DNA of 64,000 nt from the IMG/VR virus record IMGVR_UViG_3300013108_000468, positions 24,783 to 88,782 of that record; one strand, given 5' to 3'. The notes beneath the pieces were generated by a model. It made no database searches. It was not told the DNA's origin and saw only the letters and a list, made by a program, of their open reading frames with translations. The translations under genes were made by a program, and so were the position numbers. This document shows, in pieces, positions 48,101-57,086 of the stretch. Every line of letters starts with the position of its first letter. Positions within the stretch are counted from its first letter, which is position 1. Source of the DNA: a virus.

Positions 48101-49607
48101 TTACCTGTGCGCCACCCGTAAGAGTGATTGCCAAGGGGACTGCACCATCAATAGATACATTGAGGATTTCACCGCCTAGGCCCAAAGCATCTGCGGTAAG
48201 GTTTCCTACCTCGACAGCGCCACAAACCCAAGCCATCCGGTCGTCGTCGCCACTAGCAGGCCCACCGGCATTGTTGCCGTCTACCCCAAAGTTGATTGGG
48301 TCGGCTCCACCGTGAAGGTTCAAGGTGTGAGCACCGCCAACCCACGGAGCGGGAGCCTGACCAGCAGCGAAGCCTCTAAAGGATTCTGCATCTGGTCCGG
48401 GCGCATAAGTGATAATAAGGTCAGAGGCAATCGAGGCCGTAAATGCCGGGTCCTCTAACGCAGCGCCCAATTGAGCAAACGTATGTGTCTCATCACAATT
48501 GATTGTCAATGTGCCAGCAGGGTTCCAAGCAACGGTCAAATTCGCGTTCTCAGCGAAGACAACGTTAATGGCATTACCAGCCGCACCAACCCAGTTCCCG
48601 ATATCTGCGGGGGTTTGGGTGGCAAGGTATGTTTGGAGCCCAAGAGCTTCAACATGCAAGAAGTTTTCACCACTCACATCAGGCCAAGCAACAAGACTGG
48701 ACGGGTATTGTGCGCTCAGGCTGTGCGCCAAAGGAATAGTGATGCTGGCAGGGGTTCCTGGGTTGCACAATGTGTTTGTCTTAGAGCCAGTTCCAGGCTT
48801 GCCCCAAAGGACAGTCTTACCATTAGCAATCACAGGCTGGTGAGCACTGGAGGTGGCGTTACCGCCGCCATCCGTGGACTCGCCAAGAGTAAATGCATTC
48901 CAATTGGTTGCACTATCGGTCGATAGCTCGGACAGACTATTAGCAAAGAATCTATAAACAGTAATATCGTCGCCTGCCCAGACGCACTCATCAGCGCTAG
49001 TCATGGGGGAGGGCATGCTCGTGTAAGGGATATTGTAGGCGACGTTCGTGTAGTTCGTCTGTCCCGTAATATTAATCCCCTCAAGAGCGTTCATCTGAAC
49101 GATATCATCGGGTCCTGCGCCATAAGCGGAAGACGCTGCGCCAGCAGGGTGCGCCTTTAGCAGTACAGCAGCGGTTGGTCCCTTAGCGTTCGTTCTGAAC
49201 ACAAGCCTGCTTGGTTGAGCAACACCGTCTACTACGCCGGGAGTGATTTCAGCGATAGCACCAGTAAGTTGCTTATTGATCGTGTTGACGACCAAGGCAA
49301 AGCTCATGGAGAAGTCACCATTAACTGCCGCAGGCATGCTAATGATCTGATCTGCGCCATTATTAACGGAAATAATGAACTCACGACCGCGAAGATTCAG
49401 CGGTTCGTTCAGATCAGCAGTGCTGACTGCACGGGCAGCAGTTGATACTGATGCCTGTGGGTTAAGAGCCCCGTCTTCATCGATTGGGTCAACAATCTGA
49501 AAGCAGGGCCCAACGATGCAAGGCACCAGTGCTGGTGTCAAGACGGTGGGCGATTCTACGATGATTTCCTGGGAAATCTCTACGCCGGGTCGTGGAAGCG
49601 TTGCCAT
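45153..49607 (-). CDS. Tail sheath protein, extra-large
   Basis: 1484 residues from ATG 49607 (AGGAG upstream). N-terminus MATLPRPGVEISQEI and the PCIVGPCFQIVD strand, and a C-terminal domain with YWVIQDTPGAPMASRHQL, then ELSILKAVDFVAKLIRAQL and a final TPFYPANRIKITIVV strand, match contractile sheath proteins. Known sheaths are commonly 350-700 residues (T4 gp18 is 659), so about 800 residues of Gly/Ala/Asn-rich domains are inserted between the N- and C-terminal cores, presumably on the outer surface. Confidence 0.82.
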   Translation of the reverse strand: MATLPRPGVEISQEIIVESPTVLTPALVPCIVGPCFQIVDPIDEDGALNPQASVSTAARAVSTADLNEPLNLRGREFIISVNNGADQIISMPAAVNGDFSMSFALVVNTINKQLTGAIAEITPGVVDGVAQPSRLVFRTNAKGPTAAVLLKAHPAGAASSAYGAGPDDIVQMNALEGINITGQTNYTNVAYNIPYTSMPSPMTSADECVWAGDDITVYRFFANSLSELSTDSATNWNAFTLGESTDGGGNATSSAHQPVIANGKTVLWGKPGTGSKTNTLCNPGTPASITIPLAHSLSAQYPSSLVAWPDVSGENFLHVEALGLQTYLATQTPADIGNWVGAAGNAINVVFAENANLTVAWNPAGTLTINCDETHTFAQLGAALEDPAFTASIASDLIITYAPGPDAESFRGFAAGQAPAPWVGGAHTLNLHGGADPINFGVDGNNAGGPASGDDDRMAWVCGAVEVGNLTADALGLGGEILNVSIDGAVPLAITLTGGAQVNTTINNALAGIGGCTNENVVNALGETISALRINTVSQNGHDSTIELSSPNAAVIERLWSGFASGSDTIAQVALANAATPPQAHASRRFLVSGGIGNDYNLLAQSLGETAIQNGSLTMMVDGLALASLRSGQVSDADVLAASAGMTWGAAVPCTITTQTGNDVINLDLAGNVSGGSATVADLIVEIDTQLQAAGNTGGEVICHEANGRICITRTSTTHAAGEDCSFETANAELSALLGAGMTTGTAVTAVTEATTLIIKDDGAGNSFQVKSSTSDLTGPCPANTPDTTSAGVMSEYFLGGAQLGTPLNRGFDLSLAEYSTGDVAVTFAGENQNGAPANALPCSFALTPASALTISYTRSWPCAFGESSPSYTSRLFHGRSNRVMTSDMLWNKGSVLGRVVQVNNWAIAGGFPGAELVISEFAAEKGVHLDGWYVVAENLIGGTTDDAGNNIRPEPEAEFNDLTQVYSIKPGVNRNAQGIAAAGSSAPVYAQVKALRKDVTADTANPGLLVFSSASEVESLIGPIDPSNPLAFGLYLAFLNTSNINVSAFGVSNVTPDAPNGTLEAYAEALDFLALNEVYALAPMTDDMEVFKKFSLHVSDSSEPLAKHERMFLCCPSLPTEEGSSLVGSADFKLSDIGGGKFELTIADEAAAAAFNIPMAIDGKTNAGGSVLGGGNGSSYLPSDGIYVDREGDAFRYLITGTPSADTVVIETGDVYVPGLFGPATSGNDDSYYRTGTDALANLSTFESDGELCTLKIRQAAIDMSGTAGKLKACETLAEIAGGPTGFQNRRMVMVQPEQVGTTVNGLEVLVPGHFLCAGIAGMIGQQNPSQPFTNLPMVGFTRPVGSSDIFSENQMATAAAGGIYWVIQDTPGAPMASRHQLTTDVSSLKSRELSILKAVDFVAKLIRAQLRRYIGRNNITQQLLETVSLTAQAALASVAGSVVARATLDSLEQSANSPDEILATISITPFYPANRIKITIVV

Positions 49608-49629
49608 ATTTATCACTCCTGTTGGGGCT

Positions 49630-50265
49630 CTATTCCAAACCCATATGTAGATTAACCGATCTCATTAATGAGTAGAAGTCCTTCTCATCAGCAGTTACTA
49701 CATCCTGAATATAGAAAGGTATAATTACTTGAATCATCTTCCATTCTGGGGACGATGATCCTGGAACTAGGGCTCCCTGCTGACTTTCTTGTGTCAAAGT
49801 TATGCTGTTACTAATTGCGTGTATTCTTCCAAGCCTCTGAATGGAGGCCTTAAACACAGGGATCATACGAAAAATAAAATAAGCGAGGTTTTGGGCCTCT
49901 AAACCCTCTCTGGCTACAATACTTAGTGTCATTGAGGTACCAATAATATCTGTATAAGTCTTCGCTGGGGAGTCCAAACTATGTTGGATTGATTGCCCCA
50001 TTGATGTGCCTGCCCAAGTAGCCGGTCCTCGGGCTGTGGCAATAACTGGACGAACATTCGTCTTCTCGATCTTATCAGGGTTTTGGTCGGTTATAACAAT
50101 CTCTGTTTCATCCATATTAGCACTCCAGCGGTAATGACCACTAGGTCGAGTGCGAAACAGTCCCTGCAACCAAATAAGCCACGCTCTAGTTGCCACATGA
50201 AGACAATCATCTGGCACTGAGAATGGGGTCGGATCGGTATTTATTTTTGTGACAGACGAAGTCAT
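49630..50265 (-). CDS. Tail terminator/completion candidate
   Basis: 211 residues; overlaps the previous gene by 4 nt. Segments RAWLIWLQGLFRTRPSGHY and MTLSIVAREGLEAQNLAYFI suggest a small alpha/beta neck or tail completion protein. Position immediately before the sheath supports it; no firm family match. Confidence 0.45.
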   Translation of the reverse strand: MTSSVTKINTDPTPFSVPDDCLHVATRAWLIWLQGLFRTRPSGHYRWSANMDETEIVITDQNPDKIEKTNVRPVIATARGPATWAGTSMGQSIQHSLDSPAKTYTDIIGTSMTLSIVAREGLEAQNLAYFIFRMIPVFKASIQRLGRIHAISNSITLTQESQQGALVPGSSSPEWKMIQVIIPFYIQDVVTADEKDFYSLMRSVNLHMGLE

Positions 50266-51167
50266 AGCGCTACCTGCCCCTTACCGAACACATTATCAAG
50301 AACATTAGAAAGCTTCGTGCTCTCCATTGTCTGTGGGTGTGTATAATTTCTTTCGGGCGAGGCTACCAAATCTTTTATTTCTTCGTCAGTCAAGTTTAGC
50401 GGAATTCGATATTCTATATCTGAGGTAGGTACACGATGGATAGCCACTTGCTGCCGAATTAGTGCGCGAGACTTCTTCACCTTTGCAAGTGTTGAAGCGA
50501 CTCTCCATCTAATGTTTTCGGCCTCAATAATCAAATCGCCCTCTGAGATTTCCGGGTAGTTGCCCAACATGAGAGTTGTATTCTCTGTTTGGACCTCTCC
50601 AAAGTTCGCATGGATTGTTTGTTCATTTGGAGAAACAATCATTCCATAAGTTTGTACAGGAGCATGATAACCCCCAACCCAGCTTGTGTCGTAGCACGTA
50701 GCGCAACCTGATCTAGTTCGTCTTTGCGCAACACGGTCCCAACATAGCGCACAGCGCCCTCCGGACTGTTTTTTTGGAAAAACCCAGATTTTTCTTCCTG
50801 AAAATTCTTTCAATTTTAGGTTATTTAATCTTGCCATTTCCAAAGCAGCGAGATCCGGCATAGCCGCTAATTTTACCCCACCCACTTCTGGGTAGACGGC
50901 CTGCTCTGTGCTGCCACGCTTTTGAACCCGGACACGGTAGTAAACTTTATTATAGTAGTTTTTGTGTCCGCGAACTGATGTGTCTCTTACGTGGTACCGG
51001 TCAATAATTGGGACGGTCAGATCATAGTACGGCCCAAACTCATTGTCGGATCTCTCGACAACAAATTCATAATCGCTAATATCTTCGAAACTAGGCTCGA
51101 TGTCCCAATAGACATCTAGATGACCTAGGTCAAAGCTGCGAATACGTATGTTTGTGACCTCTAACAA
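50262..51167 (-). CDS. Neck/baseplate-type structural protein with FN3-like start and zinc site
   Basis: 301 residues from TTG 51167 (AAGGCGG upstream). Residues 1-90 look like a fibronectin-III-type beta sandwich (LDVYWDIEPSFEDISDYEFV). Cys pairs CALC and CATC (about 137-160) with GGYHAPV look like a zinc knuckle. The rest is beta-rich. Known as an unassigned virion protein type in several myoviruses; role unknown. Confidence 0.5.
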   Translation of the reverse strand: MLEVTNIRIRSFDLGHLDVYWDIEPSFEDISDYEFVVERSDNEFGPYYDLTVPIIDRYHVRDTSVRGHKNYYNKVYYRVRVQKRGSTEQAVYPEVGGVKLAAMPDLAALEMARLNNLKLKEFSGRKIWVFPKKQSGGRCALCWDRVAQRRTRSGCATCYDTSWVGGYHAPVQTYGMIVSPNEQTIHANFGEVQTENTTLMLGNYPEISEGDLIIEAENIRWRVASTLAKVKKSRALIRQQVAIHRVPTSDIEYRIPLNLTDEEIKDLVASPERNYTHPQTMESTKLSNVLDNVFGKGQVAL

Positions 51168-51677
51168 TTAAGCCGCCTTCTTGCTCTTCTTATCCTTAAG
51201 AATTTGATTAAGTGCTACAGCACCGCCTGTGACTCCACCCCCAACTGCGAGGGGCTTCTTGTGTTTACGCGCCATGTCCCCAAGTCGCTTAGCAGCGGAC
51301 TGAGTTCCTTTGATGGCTGTCTTTCCAGCAGAACGCTTACCGAGAGCTTTTGCTCCGAGTCCTAGCCCAGCTAAACCAGCCAAGCCAGCAAACCCGCCAG
51401 CTACCTGCTTACGTGCGCGAGACGAATCTTTGGCTGCTTGACTCACACCAGCCTTGGCGCTTTCTACGCGTTCGTTCTGGCCAGCGATAATCTTCTTCTT
51501 TCTTTTCTTCTGCGAAGTAGTGCCTTTGTTGGCCTTAGGTCGATTCTTCGCAGCCTTCTGAGCTTTCGCTAAACGTTCAGCGGCATCGGACTTATGTTTT
51601 GGTCCAACCTTTCCGATGAATTCAACAAGCTTTTCGGTAAGCTTTTTCTTGGCTGCATATTTTTCTAGTGCGTTCAT
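51168..51677 (-). CDS. Lys/Ala-rich virion protein
   Basis: 169 residues. Starts MNALEKYAAKKKL; highly basic, with one Gly/Ala hydrophobic segment (about 95-112, FAGLAGLAGLGLGAKALG). Could be an internal head protein packed with DNA or an ejected protein. Function not shown. Confidence 0.5.
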   Translation of the reverse strand: MNALEKYAAKKKLTEKLVEFIGKVGPKHKSDAAERLAKAQKAAKNRPKANKGTTSQKKRKKKIIAGQNERVESAKAGVSQAAKDSSRARKQVAGGFAGLAGLAGLGLGAKALGKRSAGKTAIKGTQSAAKRLGDMARKHKKPLAVGGGVTGGAVALNQILKDKKSKKAA

Positions 51678-51688
51678 TATAACCCCTA

Positions 51689-52891
51689 TTACCGGATAAC
51701 GACTTGTGCGTCACCGCTGTTTTTTCTTCCCTTAAGTAGTGCTAATGCACCAAGGCCAGCGGCACCACCACCGATAAGCATATTCCGATTGTGTGCTTTT
51801 GCTGCGGCACGAGAAGCGCGTGTAGCCTTAATGGCTCCAGCAGCACCCATGCCCATACCCAATAGTTGTTCCGGGCTAGTAAGCCCGAGATTCTCCAGAC
51901 CCTTATATATGCTAGAGGGGGAGATCTTTCCGTCTGCGCCTTTTACTGCGGTCATGATCTCAGAAGCCGTGCTTCCAAGACCTGTAGTTCGATTCATACT
52001 TCTTGATTTTTCAAAGGCCTTAACAAGAGTGTTCCGTTTGCCCTCAGCCACCGCCATAGCATCATCCCAAGCCTTGAGCGCTTCAGGACTTTTCTTGGCT
52101 GCTGCGGCCCTAGAACCCTGCTGAGCAATAAAATCGTCAATATATCCTTGGCCCTGCTTCCGGGCTCCCGCTAAACCTGGGTCCCAAAAGTTTTGCCATT
52201 TAGTAGCGCCAGATCGGTATTTCCTAGCAATAGCCCCACCAACGTCTTTTACGGGCTGTGGGACAATCTTGCTTCCCGCGCCTTTCAATGCTTCGCCTAT
52301 TTGACTCCACCGAGATGCCTGGGGCTTGAGTCCGAGCTTTGCTCCCTCTGCGGCAGCAGAGCCAACAGCGTGTGCCTTGGTCCCCGCACCAACAGCACCC
52401 TTAGCGGCTCTAGCGGCTGCGCTGAATGGGTAGAACGCCTGTTTTTCTAGTAGGGCATTGGTGAGAATAGCGGCTTGATCAGACTTTGTTACGGAGGAGG
52501 TCTTCACCTTCTTCTTCAGAGCGGGGAGTACCGCAATCTTCTTGTCCGGAACCTTTTGGTCTTTTACAGAAACTTCTTTGTAGCCCTTGCTCTTTGAGGG
52601 AGCCCGAACTGGTGTTCTTGCCTGACCAGAGAGGGATACAGGCTTTACGGCCTTAGCGGAAGCAGGTGCTTTCTGAACGGGAAGTTTTACCGAAGTAGCT
52701 TTCTGGCTCGCTAGTAGCTGCCTAATTTTATCTCGGGACTCCGAGCGAACCTTCTTCGACTGCTGCTTGTTTTGGGCGTTGTGTCGGACCTTCACGCCAG
52801 CCGTCTTCAACTCAGTGAAGAAGTCTGCGGCAGCAGCGAACTTTTCATCCGTGTCTGTTTCTTGCTGTAGTAACTTTTCAAACGGGTCCAT
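51689..52891 (-). CDS. Large Lys/Ala-rich virion protein
   Basis: 400 residues from ATG 52891 (AGGAGG upstream). N-terminal 150 residues are basic and probably disordered; two Gly/Ala-rich segments lie about 155-190 and near the end (LIGGGAAGLGALALLKG). It resembles internal or ejected head proteins in composition only. Confidence 0.5.
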   Translation of the reverse strand: MDPFEKLLQQETDTDEKFAAAADFFTELKTAGVKVRHNAQNKQQSKKVRSESRDKIRQLLASQKATSVKLPVQKAPASAKAVKPVSLSGQARTPVRAPSKSKGYKEVSVKDQKVPDKKIAVLPALKKKVKTSSVTKSDQAAILTNALLEKQAFYPFSAAARAAKGAVGAGTKAHAVGSAAAEGAKLGLKPQASRWSQIGEALKGAGSKIVPQPVKDVGGAIARKYRSGATKWQNFWDPGLAGARKQGQGYIDDFIAQQGSRAAAAKKSPEALKAWDDAMAVAEGKRNTLVKAFEKSRSMNRTTGLGSTASEIMTAVKGADGKISPSSIYKGLENLGLTSPEQLLGMGMGAAGAIKATRASRAAAKAHNRNMLIGGGAAGLGALALLKGRKNSGDAQVVIR

Positions 52892-52900
52892 CAAAGCCTC

Positions 52901-53320
52901 CTACAGTCTCGCACTAAATGCGGAGTCATACATCATGACGCCAATAGACATTGATGCGGTTGCGCCACCATTTGGATTTACAAATCGGAGCGCAATCCCT
53001 CCCGGAAACGGGACCAGTGTATCGAAAATGTTTGTCTGGGATTCCGCAAGATCAAACAAAATCTCCGAGGCGTTCCCGGAGCTAATTCCCTGGCGCACTA
53101 TTGGGAGAGCCGTTTCGTCCACTACCGCCCCGTTGTTAATGTCTGCGTTTGTCCCAGGAATTGCTGCAACAACTGAGATAGTACAGTTGGGGGCTACAGA
53201 CGGGATAGAAATAGCAAACTTCGTATAATGCTGTGAGTTGGGGACTACAACATCAGTCGTGTCGTTACCCGGAGCGGTAACAGTGACCGATACTCTTTGT
53301 TTGTTAGGAATAGTTGGCAT
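52901..53320 (-). CDS. Small structural beta-sandwich protein
   Basis: 139 residues, AGGAG upstream. Beta-rich (QRVSVTVTAPGNDTTDVVV), with repeated Asn/Ala turns; typical of decoration, head fibre or spike-base proteins. Function not shown. Confidence 0.5.
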   Translation of the reverse strand: MPTIPNKQRVSVTVTAPGNDTTDVVVPNSQHYTKFAISIPSVAPNCTISVVAAIPGTNADINNGAVVDETALPIVRQGISSGNASEILFDLAESQTNIFDTLVPFPGGIALRFVNPNGGATASMSIGVMMYDSAFSARL

Positions 53321-53329
53321 CGTTATCTC

Positions 53330-53869
53330 CTAAGAATCCAACTGAGAAAAGTACCCGTTGACGAGCGCGTATTCAGAGGAAACAGCGGAGCCATTCAAAG
53401 CCTCGCCAAGGTTAATAGCCTGCTTCAGACGAAACTTCTTTTGCTCATAAGTTTGTGTGAAGAGATTCATCCAGTTCATTAATTGGGGCCCCTTATCGGA
53501 AACACTTACCTGCACTCCTTGGCCGTCTGAATAGGACATATGATTCCTAGTCTGTAATAGCCCAACGGAGGTAATAATATTAATGATTGAGCCGTTTATT
53601 AACAATGATATTGACGGAAAATTGGCCACAGTAAAAGTACCTAAAAGAGGGGGAGTCATATTGAAGTCGTCTATGCACTCCATTATCGCAAATGCGATCT
53701 CCCTGTCGGAGGTCTCTCGGCCCTCAATTAGTCGATTAAGCTCAGGAAAGTCGCGCATCTTGGCGCGGATAAGCGAGATAGTATTAAGAAGCTCCTTAGG
53801 CAGACCCTCGGACACCGTCTTTTCCGGACCCGTAATATTGCTGTTTGGATCTTTTGGGTCATTCGCCAC
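53330..53869 (-). CDS. Head-completion-type protein (candidate)
   Basis: 179 residues from GTG 53869. Helical N-terminal half (LLNTISLIRAKMRDFPELNR, IAFAIMECIDDFNMTPP), then a Ser-rich middle. Similar layout to connector proteins; assignment tentative. Confidence 0.4.
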   Translation of the reverse strand: MANDPKDPNSNITGPEKTVSEGLPKELLNTISLIRAKMRDFPELNRLIEGRETSDREIAFAIMECIDDFNMTPPLLGTFTVANFPSISLLINGSIINIITSVGLLQTRNHMSYSDGQGVQVSVSDKGPQLMNWMNLFTQTYEQKKFRLKQAINLGEALNGSAVSSEYALVNGYFSQLDS

Positions 53870-53872
53870 TTC

Positions 53873-54292
53873 TTACTCTCCCCCGGCCTCTTCGATTTTC
53901 TCGATAAGAACTGCCTTTGTCTCGCTACCTGTAAGAGAGATTCCCATATTATCAGCTAATGATACAAGCTCACTTTTCTTTAACCCGGATGTGGAGACCG
54001 GAGCTTTTCCGCCTTCCCATGCCTCATCAACATCTTTCGTCTCTGGGTCATCTGGAACAAATTGACCATCTTCGGTTCGCGCCCTCACAGGCTCGGGTAC
54101 TGTTGATGCTGATTTATGCGCCTTTCGACGCTTACGGTTTCCTTCAGGGTCCTTTGTGTGGACAGAGATAATCCCTAAGTCCACAAGGGTTTTCAGTGAA
54201 GCAAGTACTTCTTCTGAAACCTCGCAAGAATCCCCAACGCGAAGACGTTTATCTCCTAGCCTAAAAGATCTAGTGAGGCAGCGGATATACAT
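53873..54292 (-). CDS. Protein with C-terminal SAP/HeH-like helix pair
   Basis: 139 residues. The N-terminal 50 residues look like a small beta/alpha domain; the last 35 (LKKSELVSLADNMGISLTGS then KAVLIEKIEEAG) match the helix-extension-helix of SAP/Rho-N-type motifs, which often bind nucleic acid. Start overlaps the preceding stop (TAATG). Confidence 0.5.
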   Translation of the reverse strand: MYIRCLTRSFRLGDKRLRVGDSCEVSEEVLASLKTLVDLGIISVHTKDPEGNRKRRKAHKSASTVPEPVRARTEDGQFVPDDPETKDVDEAWEGGKAPVSTSGLKKSELVSLADNMGISLTGSETKAVLIEKIEEAGGE

Positions 54293-54822
54293 TATTCATC
54301 CTCAGACTTTCTGCGGCTTCGTCGGGAAGAGCGCTTCTTGGGCTCCTCCTTCTTTTCCTCAGTCTTCTTAGAGCTAGCTTTCTTCTTGGCTGGCTTTTCC
54401 GGGGCCTCTTCTGGGGCCTCTTCGGGAGCCGCTTCCAATATAACCGCGCCTTCATCCGACTCGTCACTTTCCGGGGCCATCTCAATTACGATGGGGCCTC
54501 CGGTGTCCTTGGAGTCCTCGGGTGGGGATGTAGGCACGGGCGGCTCTGGGGAAGGGGCATGTAAAGGAATCTGAGACTCGACTTCAGCAGTCCCCCCCGT
54601 TGCCTGCAATGCGATAAGGCCCTCTAGGGCGTAGGTGTCGATGACACTTTTGTGTGCGGCGTAGAAGCTATCATTAATAATAATGGACTTGCCGATTTGT
54701 AGGCGTCGCCCCCCGATCTTAAACCGAACTGCTGCTCGTCTAATATCCGGGCCTCTTCTTCCCCGATTCCGCTTATTGGGGTCTCTACGGGAATTAACCA
54801 GATTTGTAACTTTGTATGGCAT
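54292..54822 (-). CDS. Small domain with long charged tail, after the capsid gene
   Basis: 176 residues. N-terminal 80 residues are basic/globular (RAAVRFKIGGRRLQIGKSII), followed by a Pro/Glu linker and a Lys/Arg/Glu tail (KKKASSKKTEEKKEEPKKR). Likely a virion protein; tail may touch DNA. Confidence 0.5.
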   Translation of the reverse strand: MPYKVTNLVNSRRDPNKRNRGRRGPDIRRAAVRFKIGGRRLQIGKSIIINDSFYAAHKSVIDTYALEGLIALQATGGTAEVESQIPLHAPSPEPPVPTSPPEDSKDTGGPIVIEMAPESDESDEGAVILEAAPEEAPEEAPEKPAKKKASSKKTEEKKEEPKKRSSRRSRRKSEDE

Positions 54823-54834
54823 CGCCTATCTCCA

Positions 54835-54885
54835 ATAATAAAAAAATATGAGGTGAAGTGCCCCCCAGCCGAAGCCAGGGGGCAC
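54835..54885 (-). terminator. Terminator after the major capsid gene
   Basis: On the minus strand GTGCCCCCTGGC-TTCG-GCTGGGGGGCAC, then about 12 nt to a T-run at about 54837-54845. Confidence 0.65.
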
Positions 54886-54898
54886 CCACCAAAGTAGC

Positions 54899-56104
54899 CT
54901 AGAACTGCGCTACAGCAGGGAACGTTTGCCCCTCGTTAACGAGGTGGTTACGCCCGCCCATGTCAGCTTCCGCAACAGGAAGACGTGCAGCACGCGTCAC
55001 CGCGTTAGTTGCACCACCACCGGCAATAGTCTCGACGGAACCAGTGTAAAGCTCAAGCTTACGAACACCAGCCACGTTTCCGACATACATACCAATGTCT
55101 TCCCAAGCCTCAAACGAGATTCGGTTCCGTTCCTTATCGGCGTAGAACTTAGTCTTGTTGAGAACAAGGAAGCCACCCAAATACTCGGGTGCGGTGAAAG
55201 CATAAATATTGCCAGGACGAAGAATGTCCGTCTTCAGGGTACGAATGAACTTACGGCCAATAACCGTTTTGTACTTGTATCCATCGACAGTAGTCTCGCC
55301 AACAATCTTATCTCCCATATCCGCATGTGCCCAAGCATTCAGGTCCTCGAAGTCAGTGTCAGTCATGAGGAACTGATCACACCGCAGTCGAGAGCCACGA
55401 GCACCGCCGCCTGTGAACGTCTGGAACAACTTAATAAAGTCATCCTTCTGAACAGGGAAGACGAGGGCTTCGTCAGCGCCAGCAACATCGTTTGCAGCAA
55501 CCGTAAGGGCAGCGGCATCTACGCCTTTGACCTTACCAACTTCAGGGATGCCGTTCACGAGCACATTACGTGCCGAGAAAACAGTTGCACCACTGTTGTT
55601 GTATGCAGCACCGAACGCGAGGCCCTGTGCATCTTGCTGTAACGACTGGCAGGCCGATTCCATGTGAGTCAAGAACACGCGGTCCTCAATCTCTTGGATA
55701 TCGTTAACAATGTTACGCTTGATGATCTCCGTGATTGGCATCACGTAGGCCATAAGCTCCTGCTCAGTTTGCTCATAACGCTGCGAACCAACCGTATGAA
55801 ACGGTACCTCAAAGCGCGGACCAGTGTAGTATCTCACCGTGGGCTGTGCCCGGAATGACATACTCATGGCTCGGCTTTGTGGCTCCACTTCAACGACCTT
55901 CACGAGGGTATCGTGATTGACGCTGACCTGGAGGTCCGAACGACTGACGGTCTTCGGGGGGAGGACCTTGCGAGCAAAGCTCTCCTCACGCAGACGGTCT
56001 CTAATAAAATCACCGCCAAGAGCAGCAATCTTTTCTTTTCCGGCCTCAGTATCGAGCTTAGAGACAAAAAGCTCGTTGAGGACTTCGCTAGGTACGCTAG
56101 ACAT
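54899..56104 (-). CDS. Major capsid protein (HK97 fold)
   Basis: 401 residues, AAGGAGG upstream. N-terminal helical arm, then SFRAQPTVRYYTGPRFEVPF, ITEIIKRNIVNDIQEIEDR, and a late DTDFEDLNAWAHADMGD/KTVIGRKFIRTL region, the layout of HK97-fold shells in large phages. Strong ribosome site and a following terminator fit very high expression. It would form the icosahedral head after cleavage by the protease at 58881. Confidence 0.8.
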   Translation of the reverse strand: MSSVPSEVLNELFVSKLDTEAGKEKIAALGGDFIRDRLREESFARKVLPPKTVSRSDLQVSVNHDTLVKVVEVEPQSRAMSMSFRAQPTVRYYTGPRFEVPFHTVGSQRYEQTEQELMAYVMPITEIIKRNIVNDIQEIEDRVFLTHMESACQSLQQDAQGLAFGAAYNNSGATVFSARNVLVNGIPEVGKVKGVDAAALTVAANDVAGADEALVFPVQKDDFIKLFQTFTGGGARGSRLRCDQFLMTDTDFEDLNAWAHADMGDKIVGETTVDGYKYKTVIGRKFIRTLKTDILRPGNIYAFTAPEYLGGFLVLNKTKFYADKERNRISFEAWEDIGMYVGNVAGVRKLELYTGSVETIAGGGATNAVTRAARLPVAEADMGGRNHLVNEGQTFPAVAQF

Positions 56105-56122
56105 GATTATCCTCCTTTAAGG

Positions 56123-56707
56123 CTAGGGTGCACCAGCGCCATCGACCTTGCGGGGCTTATCATAAAGATAGACACCGATAGCTCGATCAGCAGCGGGTAG
56201 TTGGGCAGAAGTACGAGTCACATAACCTACCGCCCACCCAGACGTGCCATCGGCAATCGGGGTAAGAAGCAGTCGAGAGGCGTTGCCTTCGACAGCCATT
56301 GCGGTATTTTCTGCGACAGACACTAACGTGCCAAGTGGGTAGTTAGCAGCGTTGTTCAACGCCTGAGTGTTATCGGGTGCGATGTAAAGCATACAATCGA
56401 TATCGATTCCACCATGCGCGAGCACAGCTACGCGAGTATCACCCAGGGCCTGACGATCAGACCGTTGTGCGGAACCCCACACCATAGCCAGGGAAGATCC
56501 CTGAGTATCGGCGGCGGTAATCGCAGCATTGTTAGCGCCATGAAACGCTACGCCGGTCGGACTATCACCGTCCTGGGTTACAAATTCACCATCCTCGGGA
56601 GCAGCCGCGAGTCCAGAACAATCCACATCACGTGTTTGAACACTTAAAGTAGACGAAATTGGGCTCACGTTCCTACGTCGGGTGGCACTAAAAGCTCCAG
56701 CAGCCAT
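56123..56707 (-). CDS. Capsid decoration protein (candidate)
   Basis: 194 residues, Ala/Thr/Asp-rich and beta-type, directly upstream of the capsid gene, where decoration proteins are often coded. No specific family seen. Confidence 0.5.
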   Translation of the reverse strand: MAAGAFSATRRRNVSPISSTLSVQTRDVDCSGLAAAPEDGEFVTQDGDSPTGVAFHGANNAAITAADTQGSSLAMVWGSAQRSDRQALGDTRVAVLAHGGIDIDCMLYIAPDNTQALNNAANYPLGTLVSVAENTAMAVEGNASRLLLTPIADGTSGWAVGYVTRTSAQLPAADRAIGVYLYDKPRKVDGAGAP

Positions 56708-56733
56708 TTTAGTTCTCCTTAGTTAGTTAACGT

Positions 56734-57084
56734 TTACTCATTACTTCCGAGAAGAAAGTTCTCGAAAGCGCTCACTGCACCATCACCGGGCAAATCGGAA
56801 ACAGATGCAAACGACAGATCGGGTGGGGAAAGAGCAAGAGCTTCCTTGACCACGTTCAAATCCTTCTTAGAAGCCAGCAATGCTGCCACCTTCGTCTTTA
56901 AAGGAACTGTGCGATCCGAGAAACCACGAGCATCCATCATGGCCACAACTTCTTCCGCCTCTTCCCGCTTACGGTACTCCTCAAGAGCAGACGCAAGTTT
57001 GGTATTTTCCTCCACAAGCTTCCGCAAAGTTTGCGGGACCTGCTTCAGGACTTCCTGGGCTGAGTTTTTATCAATTGAACTCAT
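56734..57084 (-). CDS. Small coiled-coil protein, scaffold-like
   Basis: 116 residues. Coiled coil about 15-50 (LRKLVEENTKLASALEEYRK). AAGGAGG upstream, 2 nt after the previous gene. Possibly assists head assembly. Confidence 0.5.
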   Translation of the reverse strand: MSSIDKNSAQEVLKQVPQTLRKLVEENTKLASALEEYRKREEAEEVVAMMDARGFSDRTVPLKTKVAALLASKKDLNVVKEALALSPPDLSFASVSDLPGDGAVSAFENFLLGSNE

Positions 57085-57086
57085 GA

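Noticed and set aside
48471-48926. Plus-strand frames within the sheath gene (also 47793-48315)
   Set aside because: They mirror the biased codon use of the sheath gene and have no ribosome sites or recognisable motifs.
54926-55642. 238-codon plus-strand frame opposite the capsid gene
   Set aside because: The minus-strand capsid gene has conserved-looking motifs, a strong ribosome site and a terminator; the antisense frame has none of these.
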